Assembly: GCA_014529385.2 (NCBI GenBank)
Contig: CM043952.1
Coordinates: 54,642,119-54,704,118 of the forward strand
Length of the DNA: 62,000 bases
Source of the DNA: Adiantum capillus-veneris
Taxonomy: Eukaryota; Streptophyta; Polypodiopsida; Polypodiales; Pteridaceae
Reading direction: 5' to 3'
The notes under the pieces were generated by a model. It saw nothing but the letters and a program-made list of their open reading frames with translations. It was not told the origin of the DNA and searched no databases. Positions 1 to 13,713 of this stretch are shown here, piece by piece. The translations under genes and the position numbers were made by a program. Position 1 is the first letter of the stretch. The number at the start of each line of letters is the position of its first letter.

Positions 1-8
1 TTTGTGTG

Positions 9-517
<509 letters not shown>

Positions 518-950
518 CCTATAACAATAAATTTCATTGAGAGACAATGCGTTCTCTTGAAATCAGTAATCTGGAACTTTGGATGTATGGAATAGGATTT
601 GAGTTACTATGTTTATAGGTAGTTGTTACATCCAACCATCCAAGGTCTAGTAAGCAGTTTGTATGGGAGGTTGAGGCCAACAACAATGCATTCATTGTTC
701 GAGAAGAAACAAATTTTGATTACTTTCTTGAGAGGGATACATCAATCATTTTGTACTTAAAGGTTAGTGTCTACATGAGCCACTTATCCTAATGGTAGGA
801 CTTCATATTGAGAGTGTGGAGTCTTTAGAATGTAGGAGGATGTGTTAGACTTCACTGATCCACCCAAGATTCAAGATTTGGTGAAAAGTTATTCTCGATT
901 TCTCTTGTTTCAAATTTATATAGGATGAGAGAAACCTCGGGTAGCGAAGG

Positions 951-1313
951 TATGTATCTTTGTGTAAAGACTGACTTAGATTGAGATTTTGTTCCTTGTT
1001 GGTTGTTAACTACGGATGATGAAGAAGGTCAGGAGTAGTTGGACGAGTTTGGTCCACTCTCTGTGGTTGGATGAAAGAGAAGCTAGGTGAAAGAATTGCT
1101 AGAGTCAAAGTTTCTCAAAAATTGATCACTTCACCATGTGCACTAATTTCTAGGAAGCATGGGTGGTTTGCAAGCATGGAGCGGTGAATGACTTGCAAGG
1201 AGTACCTTGGCTACTATGGTCTCATGGACCATTTTGTCCTTTAAGAGACCTTTCTATTCTCCTCTACGAATGCAAAAAAAAGAGATTGTGCACAACACAA
1301 GGACAATTCAATG
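951..1313 (-). repeat. Right arm of the large inverted repeat
   Basis: Reverse-complement partner of 9-517, separated from it by about 430 bp of unassigned sequence. The match runs from the CTTTGTGTA block near 958 to the AATTCAATGC block near 1305-1313. The pair could fold into a long imperfect hairpin, or be two opposed copies of one old repeat family. Confidence 0.8.
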
Positions 1314-2167
1314 CTCTAATACAATGAGGAAGTATGTAGCCTAACGGGTGAAATCATGTATTGGTGGTACCACTTTTTGGTGGTTAGCTTAGCAAAAGGT
1401 AAGGCACATTAATTTTTTTGCAAATCTTATCAAAACTTTATGGACATTGCAATTTTGGATTCTCCTTGTCAAAAGGTTTCCAATGATAGACAACATAGTT
1501 GATATGTTCATATGGGACACATGAAATTGGGATCTGTAAAATGCTATCAAAGTGTCCAAGACACCACTTTTTGGACCACCAATATATGCTTTGGCCCTAA
1601 TGCCAAAAGATTCAATGTCTTAACAACTTGAGATCTGTAAAAGCTGATAACATCAGAGCAACAAGGACTATGAAATAGTAAAAATATGCCATGAAAAAAC
1701 TCTCCTACAGAAAAGTGAAAATTGTCATTACCACCTACTCAAGGAAACAAGAGGCTCCAAGTAAGCTTTTTGAAAAAAATAGGCACTTGGAATCCTCTGA
1801 ACAGACATCTCCAATAGTCATAGTATGGCAATCCCAATAGAACGAAAGAAAAGAGATGCAATTCACATCCAAAGGCGAGGATGAGGATGAAGAGGCCACA
1901 AGGAGATATCAATAACTTTAAAGTTGCCCGACAAGATAAGGGGTACCACAAGGCAAGAAGCACCCAACCAATAAGTCTCAATCTACATGTGGGATATGCC
2001 ACAATAACACAAGCCACGAGGAGGATGGCTAGAAGCTCAACATCGAAACTACGTATTATCACAAACACATAAAACAAAGAACAAGTTAACACAAAACATC
2101 AATGAATCATAGCAAAAAGAAACATGGGGTAAAATATACACACCCACACCTAGACAAGAAAACACAC
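1314..2167. other. Unassigned AT-rich stretch
   Basis: No ORF of interest, splice-bounded exon or repeat was recognised. The longest minus-strand frame (1739-2092) is hydrophobic and low-complexity and shows no family features. Confidence 0.4.
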
Positions 2168-2168
2168 A

Positions 2169-2222
<54 letters not shown>
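2168..2222. repeat. (CT)n microsatellite
   Basis: About 55 bp of CT dinucleotides with one early interruption (CTCTTTCTCT), preceded by a short ACAC tract. Confidence 0.95.
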
Positions 2223-2224
<2 letters not shown>

Positions 2225-3039
2225 ACGCACCTTCAAGGCCTCTGCTATTTTAAGATTGTGCTTGATTATAATGTCTTGTGAATAAATATTATCTTCATCT
2301 TCCAATTCAGCATGCTACTAAAGCTCATCATGTGCAACCTAAACTTCATGCATGGAAACTCCCAAATTAAGTCTTCTTGCAAGCAAGATAAAATGACGAT
2401 TAACTCTTGGTTTCAATCATAAACCTGCAAGCACACTTTCTCGAACCTAAACATAAACCCGCAAGCATAAGCCTAACATATATAAACGTGCAATTTTTTT
2501 TTTTTTTTAATATCATTCTCAAATATAAAAGTAAACTTGCAAGTAGACACATCTTCTCAAATCATTACAATTTCAAGCTTACTCAAACTCAAAGACAACT
2601 TGGTGTGCATACAAGGGAGAAGAAACGTTAAAGAGATTGAGTGTAGTGTGAAGTATATAGACTTAGGGGGCAATTCTGTGGCATTGTTGTAGTGACTGAG
2701 GCTATGTGTGAGCTATTGTCTTCTTCTCTCGATCAACCTATGTTGTTATTACAAGCTTTCAAAACAATGCTCTTGTCTCTGCACAAATCTCCTTGCACTA
2801 CTACTATCTTCAAAGCCTTTTTTGCGCAAGCCCTATTTTGATTACAAAGAATCACACAAAAGGAACGTTGGAAAGTAGCATCTTAAATGGCCTTAAAAAG
2901 CCTAAAAAACGTGTACAACATTTGATAGGCACCACGCCTTTATCACTCCCGACAAGTTGGTAGTGCCAACAAAGATGAACAAAATATATAGCTTATTTCT
3001 TGCATTACTACTCATACTCTTGTCTCATGGGCTACACCA
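2223..3039. other. Unassigned stretch
   Basis: No coding region is supported. It holds a T-run near 2491-2508 and nothing else I can identify. Confidence 0.4.
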
Positions 3040-3330
3040 ACTTAATTCTTATGACAAGTATGTGAAAAACTTTGCAAATACAATTATAGATTCTAAAGCT
3101 ATTTCAGATGTCAAACTATGACATGCACATTTTGGACATCTGCATTTTTCTAGTTTGACGTGTTTGCAAAAATCTAATATGGTTGCCTCATTGCCCCCTT
3201 TGGAGGCACCATCTAAGCATATTTGTCAAAGCCGTCTTTTGGGGAAAATGGAGCATTCTAAGTTTTTGAAACTGAATGAAGTTCTCCCTTCCAAGGGACC
3301 CAAAACTACATTCTTAATACTTCTTGTTGT
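3040..3330 (+). pseudogene. Ty1/copia relic: GAG-pre-integrase fragment
   Basis: The translation resembles residues just upstream of the integrase in the copia element at 43.3-48.4 kb. Shared pieces include YDK, FAN, HA.FGHL.FSSL, MVASLPPLEAP and LGKM. The shared HAxFGHL motif is part of the zinc-binding GAG-pre-integrase domain. A stop interrupts it just before the HAHFGHL block (position about 3120), where the other element has Trp. No LTRs or other pol domains are visible beside it, so this is a short relic of the same or a sister family. Confidence 0.8.
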
Positions 3331-3477
3331 TGTTAATGCTCTTTTCTCTAGAATCATTGCAATGAAATCGTCTAGCTTTTTTGCCATTGAAAGTCTTTTT
3401 ACAATGAAATATTGTTATACTTATTTTGTGTTTATTTCTTTCCAATAATCAAAAGCATCACTACCAAGGTTAAGTAA

Positions 3478-3660
3478 AGGATGCCCTCCAATCACCCAAG
3501 GTTGACCAAAGTGATCATAATCAATGATCTTGTGCACATCATCAACGTCATCAGAGTGTGTCAAGTAAGGATGCCCTTTAATCACCGAAGGCTGACCAAA
3601 ATGATCATGATCAATTATCATATTCAATGATCTTGTGCACATCATCAATGTCATCAAAGT
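3478..3660. repeat. Imperfect tandem duplication, about 90-100 bp period
   Basis: Two diverged copies start at AAGGATGCCC (about 3477 and 3568). Both contain ATCACC.AAGG.TGACCAAA and AATGATCTTGTGCACATCATCAA-type blocks. The second copy has an extra internal GATCATGATCAATTATCAT segment. No coding meaning. Confidence 0.75.
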
Positions 3661-4814
3661 GTAAAGTGAGGTAATAGTTGTCCCATGAGTGCAATATCAT
3701 CTTTTATATCTATATCAGATGTATGGAAAGATGCAATCATTGGTAGGAGGAATAATATGTTCATAAAAGAGTTATCAATTAAGACCGTTCTTCTTGAATC
3801 ACACCCAAATCATTTAGATGATTTTACTAAGGGCTTGAACATTACCTCCACACATGGATTGTCTCACCTAGAAATATCTTCTTCATAACCATGACAACCT
3901 TCTTGGCACCAAATGACAAAAAAGGGAAGAAATGCTCGTGATTTCTTGAGCAAGCGTGCCACCATTTGTTCTAGGTTGTAATCCATTGCATTCAACCAAA
4001 TCCCAGCATTAAATTTTTAAACAAGAGCTTGTTTGAACTTTATGCATTCAGGGTGAAAAATTTAGTACTTATTTTAAGCATACACAATTTCAATGTATGC
4101 AAGGGATATGGTTGAAAGCTATACTTCAACAATAGTCCATTAATATTCAATATTACAACCAACATTCATCTTGTAGATGTAGGTTGGTTGGTACAATTAG
4201 AATCCTCACCTACACTTGTCTTTAGGGACTCTAGTGGTGCACTTATCCTTTATCGTGTTGTCTACCATCTCCATATTACAAACTTCATGGCAATTCAAAT
4301 TTGCACACTGCTTCACCAACATGTTTGAAACTAGCAAACATAATGAATTTTGACTTAGGGGCTAATTTTTTAACTCATGAGTGCAACCAAAATACATTAA
4401 TTAAGCACATCTAGAAGATTTAAAACTTTGTTTGAGTATGGTTCTTAGACTACGGACCTATGACCATTCTTGCAACCTTTGTTGACATGAAAATACTTGG
4501 AAACCCTCATACCAAGTAATCAAGAATGATCATGTTTTCTTTTGTCCTACAGACTAATTCCACAACCATGCTTAGACTTACACAAAATCCTTATTCAATG
4601 AAACCTCTCATTGTGTTTAAATTTTGTTTAAGCGGCGCCAAAAAAACATTAGGGAATGACAAGTTTTAATTCTTTCAAGAAGGATGATCTTATGACCATG
4701 CAACATATTTGTTGTTATTTTCAAAAGACTTCCTAATAGTTTCCAATGAGTTGCTTCAAGAATGGAAAGAATTGCCCTAGAAACATTCTTATATACTTTA
4801 TTTATAGAATATGA
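3661..4814. other. Unassigned stretch
   Basis: No gene, repeat or element boundary was recognised. The scattered frames are short and unlike any family I know. Confidence 0.4.
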
Positions 4815-7800
4815 GTGTCCATCCAGGAACACCAGCTCGATGCTCATAGCAGGAGAAAGCAGGCTTTAGGGACAAATTTGGTATTCTATGGGGAAGGAAG
4901 TGAAGGATTCAGTGGCATTCTACTTATTATAGACACAGATTGGAACCAAAGATGGTTCTCAACCACCCCTCCAATAGAGTCCTTGGAGTTAAAATCAGGT
5001 GGGAAGATCAGCCCCTCGCCATTGTGAATGTGTATGGCCATTGCAATGCAAAGAATAGAGCTAAATTGTGGATGCATCTCAAGGATACTCCTATAGAAGG
5101 GGAGTGATTGATGGTTGGGGATTTCAATATGGTAGAAAAGAGTAAGGACAAAATAGGTTCCGCCAGTTTGTTGGCTGGCAGGTTGTGTGGGAAGTGGGCT
5201 ATGGTTGATTTATGAGAGATGGGCCCCTGGAAAAATATGCCTGAATTCACCTACACAAGTCTCCAATATGCATGCACCGCTTCCAGGCTCAACAGATGTT
5301 ATGGCTCTCACCAAGCTGATTGGATCCCGTCAATGCTAGAGATGAAGGTGATATCAACAAAAATCCTATTGGATCACATGACCTTACACACAAATCAAGA
5401 AAGATAAAGGGGAGGGGAAGACCCCAAAAGGGGAGAGAAAGCTTCTTATAACATGGTCCCACCTGTTCAATGACTGTCTCTTCAGAAGCCTCGCCAAGAA
5501 AGAATTGGGTAAGCTCAAGATAGATGTGCTTCTCGATAAACCTAATGCTTGGGATATTTTTGCTGGGAGCATTCAAAAAGTGATCAAAAGCTCAGGCCCT
5601 TCGATTAAAAAAACCAGTGAGGGGCACCTCAAGCATCTTACAGCGAAGGTGGCTCTGCTAACCTCAAGAAAAGCTGATGAATAGCTACTGAGAATGAGCA
5701 CAAGCGGTCGCTTGAAGCTAAATCTAACCTGGCTAAGGAGCAACTTGAGGAAATCAAGAAGGCAAGATTTCTCTCCAGGGAGACTCTCCGACAATCGGAA
5801 GCCTCTAATCAAGCATTATTTTTTAGGGGTTTGAAAGTCAAATAGAGCCGGGTCTGTGTCCACTCGCTCTCTATGATGAGAGTGGGAATGTAGTTCAAAA
5901 CTTTGTTCAGAACCAAGATGAAATGGCTGGTCTAATGTTGAACTTTTTAAGCCAGATTATTGGCCAGCCAGAGATCCGGTCCCAGGAAGTGGTTGAAGCC
6001 ATAGCTACTTTGCTTGAGAGTGTCGAGAAGAAGGTTCCGCAATCGGAAGCCAACTGCCTTGAAGGGGTATTCTTGAAGACAATGTTCACTAGCATTACAA
6101 GCTCTTGGCAAGGAAAAGTCCCCCGGTTGGGATGGGATGATGGCTGAATTCTACAGAGAATTCTGGGATGATCTCAAGGTCCCAATAACGCGGTTGGCTA
6201 ACCAAGTCATTATCGAAGGATCGTTGGATAGAAGTGTGAAGGGAGGGCTTTTCAAACCCTTTCCCAAACGCGTCTACTACTCTCAACTAAAGCAATGGCG
6301 CCCTATTACTATGATGTTAGTAGCTTACAAAATTACTGCCAAGTCAGTCACCCTCATACTAGTCCCCCCTATTGAATATGATCATCTCTCCCCATCAGCA
6401 TGGGTTCATTAAAGGAAGATCCATTTATGACAACATCTTGGCATCAATGGTGGGCATCAAATACGCAACCTCCTTTAAGCAAGAGTGCATTTTGCTACAG
6501 CTTGACCTTGACAAGGCTTATGACAGAATAACATGGTCATATATAGAAGATATCATGGAGGCTCTAGGCTTTGGGCTTCGCCTATGTCGCCTCATTCGCA
6601 CACTAGGCACTGGCAGCCTATCAGAGCTCTTTTTTAATGGTAGAATTGTGGGCTCCTTTGAGGTCAAAAGGTCTATTAAGCAGGGTTGCCTCCTGCCCCC
6701 CTTAATTTTAGCCATCGAATTGCATGCTCTCATCACAATGCTCGAAGCCACTGCTGCATGTGGGGAGGTACAAGGCCTGCCTTTACCCGGCAATGACCAG
6801 CTCTTCGCAAAACTATTCACAAATGATTTTCACCTCTTCTTGAAGGCGTGCCCCCAGGTTTTCAAGAAATCTCTGGAGATTGTGAAAATGTTTGCCATGG
6901 CCTCGGGTTCCAAGTGTAATATCGGGAAATGACTCCTTCAACCCTTCTGACTAGACGGATGAGATTCTCTCAAAAGGAAATATCTTCAGGCACCTAGGAG
7001 CCCCCTTGGGGGTGGATGTAACTCACAAACAAAGATTTCAATGGGTCCTTGGAAAAGTCGGAACAAAAATGAGAAGGTGGGAGTATGTTCTTCTACCATT
7101 CCTGAGACGGATTAAAGTGATAAATTCATTTATGCTCCCCTACATTGCATTCACCAACCCACTTCTCAAGATGGCTAAGTGTCACTGGAAAGAGATCCTA
7201 AAACCAATAAAAATATTTTTATGGAAAAACAACACAAAAACCTCCATACCATGGCAGTGGGCCAAATGGGAGTCAATCGCTCGACCAATGGACCAAGGAG
7301 GTCTCGAAATTCTTGATCTAGTTGCCCATGCTGAGGCCCATCCACCAAATTTGTGGTGTCATTGGCAAAACAAGACCAAGTTTGGGCTATCATGACCAAG
7401 GATATGTTAGATGGAGCTAAATTGGGTTCAAAAGGTGGTAAGTGGAAAGGAGTAGAGTTTCACGACAAGCTCTTAGCCCCGACGTGGTTTAGCATAAGTT
7501 TGGGGACATCTCAGGGGAACCGGTAAAGGAATTGCAAAAGAACAACTAAATTTTTTGGAATGGGGGGAGGAAACGAGGTACTTCATCATGCATTGGTCCA
7601 CCTTGCTATCTGAAGTTGTAGGACCACCACAAAGCCCCCATTGGATAGAGACTACCAGGAAAGTGAATAATAAGGGTTTGAATCGTCTTGCTCACTTCTA
7701 AGACGTTTACAGTAAGAGTTGGAAAACCATTGACTTTTGGGCAACCCAGTTTCAATCAAATGGCTACGAGAATAGCCAATATGCAAATTCGAGATTGAGT

Positions 7801-7860
7801 GGAATGTCTTGAGATGGCCCGAAAGTAGTCTTTTATGTAACCCTATTCTAAAGGCATATA
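4815..7860 (+). mobile_element. Degenerate LINE (non-LTR retrotransposon), ORF2 remnant
   Basis: Pieces of a plant L1-like ORF2 lie in order. An endonuclease part spans about 4815-5400 (GDFNMVE, FTYTSLQYACTASRLNR). A reverse transcriptase part spans about 6290-6930 (QWRPITM, HQHGFIKGRSIYDNIL, LDLDKAYDRITW, QGCLLPP). A downstream thumb and C-terminal part spans about 7006-7395. The catalytic [YF]xDD box is replaced by FTNDFHLF near 6815. Many stops and frame changes separate the pieces, and no 3' poly-A tail is evident. The retained LRWPESS-like text near 7820 suggests it runs to about 7860. It is a dead copy, and an L1-clade origin is inferred from motif style. Confidence 0.85.
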
Positions 7861-10155
7861 TGGTGCATTAATACACGAGAATAATTGGTCTAGCCCCCTC
7901 AACAAAATATGGAAGAGACAATGGACTACAATTCACTTACAAATTGTGAGTTTTGAAAAAAAAAAGAGTGGCCATGATGCAAGATCAGTCTAAAGGTTGC
8001 TTGAAAAAGTCCGCATGATCCAAACAGAATGTTGTCTTGATTTATCTATGATTTGACATGTGGTCTCAAGATCTCAAGACAACTCTAGAATGCTAGGCCT
8101 CAAGATCATGGTTGGATCCTTATTCCCAAGTTCACTCATTAATGAAGAAACTTTTCTAGATTCTCAAATCATACTAGGATTATTGGTCACATGGTCATGT
8201 TCAAATTCACAAAGTGGGCATGCTCTCAAGACCTTCCTGTAGTAGCAGTTGTTCAAAAATACCAAAACAGATAGAATAAGATGTCATCTCTCAAGGATGA
8301 TCCCACCATTGTTAATTATTGAGATATTTTGCATTAGAACTAATAAACAAGATAAATTGTTAGTTTTTGAAATTATTTGTCAATAACATTTATCACATTT
8401 ATCGTTGTGCATAACTTTGTCTGTAGAATGGCAAGCACAACAATTTACTGACTAGTCAAGAAACCTCTACTGATTGAGTTTGAAGGAATGAACCACAGAA
8501 ATAATCCCTATTTCAAGACATACTTTGAAGACCCCTTTGGGAACCCCTCTTCGTGATGGGCTATTGAATCTCTTGTACCAACTAAAGCAGGGAAGTAGAA
8601 CCAAATATTACTTTGGAGTTTTGGCTTTCCGCTTCATGGGGTTTGACAGCAAGCTAATGCAACTATTCTAACACCATAACATGTGTTCATGTGGCATTGG
8701 AGAAAGATGGATGTTCTGCATGTATGCACATAAAAGTTTCTATGAACTCTCTTATAAATGGACTTGGCCTTTGAGCAATAACATATGCTCATGCTCAAAT
8801 ATGTTTCTCTAGTAACTTCACTATTTTGAGGATATTGGCTTTGAAATTCAAAAACTTGTCTACATACAGTGTTGAAGTAAGTGATTACTATAGGGAAAAA
8901 TATGTAGAGAATGAGAGAGCAAGGGTGAATTTTCCCACATGCAATGCATCCAAACTTCAGGCCTAGATAAGTTAGTGAATATGTTTGAAGACATAGATAG
9001 AGGACTCAATGACCATGTTGCAAATCACATACACAAAATATCTCAAGTCTCGTATCATATATGAAAGATAGAGTCAAGAGCTTCGACGTGCATAACTTTG
9101 CTTGTATAATGGCAAGCACAACTATTTAGTGACTAGTCATTGGGTTTCTTGACAAATTATTTTGAAATTATTTGTCCCACTAACATTTATCACATGGCCT
9201 TGGTTACACTGTCTAGGAGCTATATTCACAACCTTTTCCAATTTGGAATTCTTTTAATGAGTCAAACCTCAGTTCTTTGGTCAACTTGGTGGTTTTAGTG
9301 CATTTCCCTAATTTTGAAAATTTTCCTTTGATATGTAGATCTTTTTGATGATCCAATCTTTCAAACATGTTTCTCTATGATGCATTTGTGTAGTGAGTTA
9401 GAATAGGAACATGAAGCACCATGATAGATGATCCATCTCAAACTTAATTTGTGCACCTTATAAGGGGCCATGAGATATGGTAGAGGGAGAGCATTGATAT
9501 ATTTCAAGGGTAGTATGTTTGTATATATTTCTTCTAGCATCTACTCCATCCTTTGGAAATATTTTTGGTGCAATCTTTGTTGGGATTCTTGTAGTGTAAA
9601 ACTTTTGCATGTCAAAACAATATAATTGGGGCCTTGTCTTATCTAAGCATGTGATATAGTATTGCCTTTTGCATTGATTTCCATGCTAAGATCAATGGGT
9701 GTGCTTTCTAGCATTTTCTTTGGATGGAACTAGCACAATACTCTTGGAGCTTCATGGTATTAGGGTGGTTATGAGTGGCACACACCACACATCCTTCAAG
9801 AAGAAGGTTCTCTAAGACTTTAAATAATTCTTGTGTAGCCTTCCGGATGTTGGAATCTTGGGGTGGCCATAGTAGGTCTTTGAACACATGCATTTAAAAT
9901 CATAAGTAATCACATGTCCAGGAATACAAGCATTATCGAATGCTTGTGGTGTAAGTGTGTGTGTGTGTGTGTAGTTGTGGTGGGAACCACCTCCTATAAA
10001 AGAAAAGGTTTTAAAAAAAGGGAATCAAAGGCTATAGCCTTCAGCTCTCACAAACGATTCTATTATTGTAAACTTTTCAATTTTTGTCTGCTATATCCAC
10101 AAGAAGTTTTGGACAAATTCTCACAATAATTCCCACATTGCGACTTACCTCAATG
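7861..10155. other. Unassigned stretch with a dispersed repeat
   Basis: No gene is supported. A block containing GCATAACTTTG...ATGGCAAGCACAAC and TGACTAGTCA occurs near 8410-8462 and again near 9088-9145. TTGAAATTATTTGTC and AACATTTATCACAT occur near 8367-8400 and 9162-9193. The block order differs between copies. A (GT)n tract lies at about 9955-9971. Confidence 0.5.
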
Positions 10156-10244
10156 TCATGAGCTTCTGTGGGGGGGCCCGGCGGTCCTCTGCCCCCGATC
10201 GTACCTAGCTAGGTATGCGGTGCCTCTCGAGCAGAAGCTCATGA
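10156..10244. other. GC-rich hairpin with 13-bp perfect inverted ends
   Basis: TCATGAGCTTCTG at 10156-10168 pairs exactly with CAGAAGCTCATGA at 10232-10244. The 63-bp interior is strikingly GC-rich (GGGGGGGCCCGG, GCCCCCGATCG) inside AT-rich surroundings. It could be a small MITE-like insertion or a structured RNA. I could not fold it as a tRNA. Confidence 0.6.
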
Positions 10245-12342
10245 TGTTAATATGCATTGTATGAAAAACACTGAAAAAGACTCTGTTTTCCTACATGAGA
10301 AAATTTCTAAATCTTCTTGTGAATGCACATGAGAGGTCATGTTGGCTATTAGTCCACCATGGTTCCTGCTCCAGGTCGAACCACACTATTGGCTCGCTTG
10401 ATCTCCTCAATTTTTACTAGAGACTTGTTATCTTGGAGGCTTTAAGAAGTTCCCCCTCCACTAATGCAGTTCAAATGCTGATTTTCTCTTTAAATCGGCT
10501 TCTTCTTCTTGAAATCCTTCTCAAGATGTTCAGACTTTGTATCTCCAGCCAATACCGCTCCGCCACGGCTACTTAGTATATTGCTTTGTCTTTGTATATC
10601 TCCATGAAATAATAATTAGGTTGAGAAAGATCTTTTCTGCATAATATGCCAAGAAGGGTATACTACCTTAAACTTCTCCATGAATGTAGGAGCACTTTCT
10701 ACCAATCATGTTGGTGATTTTTGTAAACTGTTCCTCTTGACATAGCTTCACCATGCCATCACACAAGAGTTTGTTTACACTTTGTTGACTAGAGATGGTG
10801 TGGACTTGTATACTTAAACAATGTCATAGAAGCTAACTATGTAACCAAATTAACCATTCTTACTTTAGGAGAGGCATCTTTAACATATTTTTTTCTTTAT
10901 TTTCCATGCCTAGCCATCTTTCTTGTTGAACTTTGGGGTCATCTTGAAGCGCAAAGTTTCTATATGCATTTCATGTTATGACTAGTTAGTGATTGGATGG
11001 TATAAGATGTTAGCATGCCAAAAAAAATGTTATTTTAGTTATGGTGGCATGACCAAGGCTCTTTGCACATATCTTCACTTTTTGGGATGTTAATATACTT
11101 CTTTTATATTGAACAAGTATTTCATAGGGCGATCAATTGTCTACAAAAATTATATTGGGGCGTTTAAAGGAGTCCCATAGTGAACTATAAAAAGAGCTAA
11201 AAAAGTCGAGATAATACTGCTACATAGCCACTATTGAATAGCTCTTAAATCTTTTTGTTTCAACATAAGACATGAGAATCCACAATAACTGATTGTATCT
11301 CAAAGCAATATGAACCCAAATATTCTATCTATTCCCATAGACATATAGCAAAATACAAAGAAACATAAGGGAGAATTATCTCATGTTCACATGTTTGTAT
11401 ATAAAGGAGGAAACTCGACAAATTCCATGGCTATAAAAGAAGATGCTAGGAGGAGGAACATCAATTTTTACCCATAACTATTACCAAGGCTACTACAATA
11501 TCCTCACTGAAAAAGCTAAGAAATCAAAGAATCTAATTCAATAGAAAGACTAATTTTGAATGTGTGTTAATATAGCATGAGCACAAAAGATACCTTTAGC
11601 ATAGGGGAACTGTGTTCTAGAAAAGGCGCCAAGAGTCCATGACTATGTAGAGAGAAAAGATTGAGACTTTTGCAATAATTTTCAAATGCAAGTATCGAGG
11701 ATATTTGAAGTACCTTCAAGCTCTCTTTCTCTCTTCTTGTATTTCCTTTTAGTGAACCTTGCTCACTCAAGCTTCATCATGCTTGACGAGTTTAAATTTA
11801 AAAATTGAAGTTCCTCTTCTCTCCTATTCTTGTTCTAGCTTCAATTCACATGTCTTGATTACATATTTGAAGTGAACTAGTTGAGCTAATCTTGTTTTTG
11901 AAGCCATATTGTTGCATATGTTTATAACACCATAGTGTTTTGATTTCACACATGCGAGGCCAAGGCAGGCAAACCAAGGCCATCGTGTAAAGAGAGAGGA
12001 GGAGAGAGATTGAGCTCTTGCACGTGTACGTGTGCACGTACGCACGCACACGCACATACTCAAGTGAGTGCACGATGGACATGGAGGCAAACAATTGCCT
12101 CTTCTTCTTCACTTCTCAAAATGGTAAGATGGTCTATAAAACATAAGTGGGGAATACAACATAATAGAAAGATTATGTACAACAATCATTGTGCACCCCT
12201 AGTGACATGATTATGTCACTCATCATGTAAAATAGTATATTAAATCCGCTTCTCACGATGACTCATTGTAAACAATTTTTAGTCTTGATCCCAAAGTGTT
12301 TTTCTTTCTTTTGTTCATTCTCTTACTCTATCAACAATAATA
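10245..12342. other. Unassigned stretch
   Basis: No coding sequence is supported. A short alternating CACGTGTACGTGTGCACGTACGC tract near 12020-12045 is purine-pyrimidine alternating. Nothing else was recognised. Confidence 0.4.
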
Positions 12343-12815
12343 GTGGGTGCTCACAAACAATGTTTTTGTAATGACTGCATGGATGTCAAACCAGCATTTT
12401 TGTATGGTGATCTCAAGGAGGATGTATATGTGTCTAAGCTACCAGGGTTTGAGGTTCCTCACTCAAAAGAAAGGTACAAGGCATGGTATGGGATAAACAA
12501 GACCCTAGAGCACGGTTCCATTAGATATGCAAACTTTTCTTAACAATAACCGTCAAAGTATATACTCTTGATGGTATATCTAATATGTGTATAGGCAAGG
12601 GGGCAAGATTGTTATGATGCCCTATATGTGGAGGACCTCGAAAATAGATGATGATGGAGACTTGATTCAGCAAAAAATGGATGCTTTGTGCATAGAATTT
12701 GAGATGGAACTAGGCATCATGCACTATTGTTTGTGGATTGATATCCACAATAAAAAAATTGGCGTCTTAGCAACAATATGCCGAAGAAATCTTGAAAGCA
12801 TTTTGAAGGTTTGAA
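12343..12815 (+). pseudogene. Ty1/copia reverse transcriptase relic
   Basis: The first frame reads DVKPAFLYGDLKEDVYVS, then a PGFEV segment, then KERYKAWYGINK. This matches the copia RT segment usually written DVK.AFLNGDL.EEVY...PPGFE...YGLKQ. After a stop, a second frame (12587-12814) keeps EFEMELGIMHYCLWIDI, the counterpart of FEMTDLG.MHYFLGIE. The YVDD box region between them is eroded. It is a short dead fragment, distinct from the complete copia copy further on. Confidence 0.8.
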
Positions 12816-12838
12816 TACAATCGATTAAGTACAAAGGC

Positions 12839-12840
<2 letters not shown>

Positions 12841-12892
<52 letters not shown>

Positions 12893-12993
12893 TTAACGAC
12901 CTAGGAAACCATCCCAAGAGAAGAAGAAGAAGAAGAGTATTTTAACGTCGTGGGAAACTATCCCAAGAGACCTTAAAGATCTATGGGGGGGGG

Positions 12994-13053
<60 letters not shown>
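12841..13053. repeat. Two (GA)n arrays with a duplicated spacer
   Basis: (GA)n at about 12842-12889 and 12997-13052. Between them, TTTTAACG...GGAAAC.ATCCCAAGAGA occurs twice (about 12891 and 12940), so array and flank were duplicated together. A GGGGGGGG run precedes the second array. Confidence 0.85.
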
Positions 13054-13055
<2 letters not shown>

Positions 13056-13576
13056 TCAAGACAAAGATGGAAAAAATAGTTCAAAAATGAATTGAGCTTT
13101 TCCGACTAGTACAACTCATGTTCATGGTTGAAGTGCACATATGAAGGTTCAAAAAAGCGTAAATGGGAACCTTGGACAATTGGCTCCACAAACAGGACAA
13201 CATCCAAGAACACATGCATTAGAGCCTTTATTACTAGATCAAAATCTTAAGCACCAGACATGCCAAAATGGCACTAGATTATGGGTCTCAAGAAAAATCA
13301 TAGGCACCAAAATGGTTTTCTGCACACAATTATGTCTGAGCATTAGTAATAAGCACATTTTCAGTAATTGAAAAACACACAAGGAGGGACTTTTCTTGTG
13401 GCTAAGAATGCGCACAAGTTTTGCTTACGGAAAATGCCTACACTTCGGCAAGGTTCACAAGGCGCAGCAGCAGTTTCACAGTCCTACACAAGAGCTTCCA
13501 CTCTCTATTCAGACAAGGCAATGTCAAGCTGCAGTGAAAACTGCTGGTTTACTGGTTCGATCTCTTTTGTGTGGGG

Positions 13577-13594
13577 TGGGGGGGGGGGGGGGGT
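13577..13594. repeat. Poly-G tract
   Basis: A run of about 16 G residues following GGGGT. It has no coding meaning, and apparent Gly-rich ORFs across it are artefacts. Confidence 0.85.
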
Positions 13595-13713
13595 GCATCT
13601 TCCGCTCCCAACATCACAAAGAGACAAAAACCTTTCTCCTTAACACCATGCTTAGGAGACTAAACAGCAGGATATCAAATGCACTGGCTTGGATTCAAAA
13701 GTGAAAAGCATAC

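Noticed and set aside
10156-10244. tRNA gene
   Set aside because: The 13-bp ends are too long for an acceptor stem, and no A/B box or anticodon arm pattern was found.
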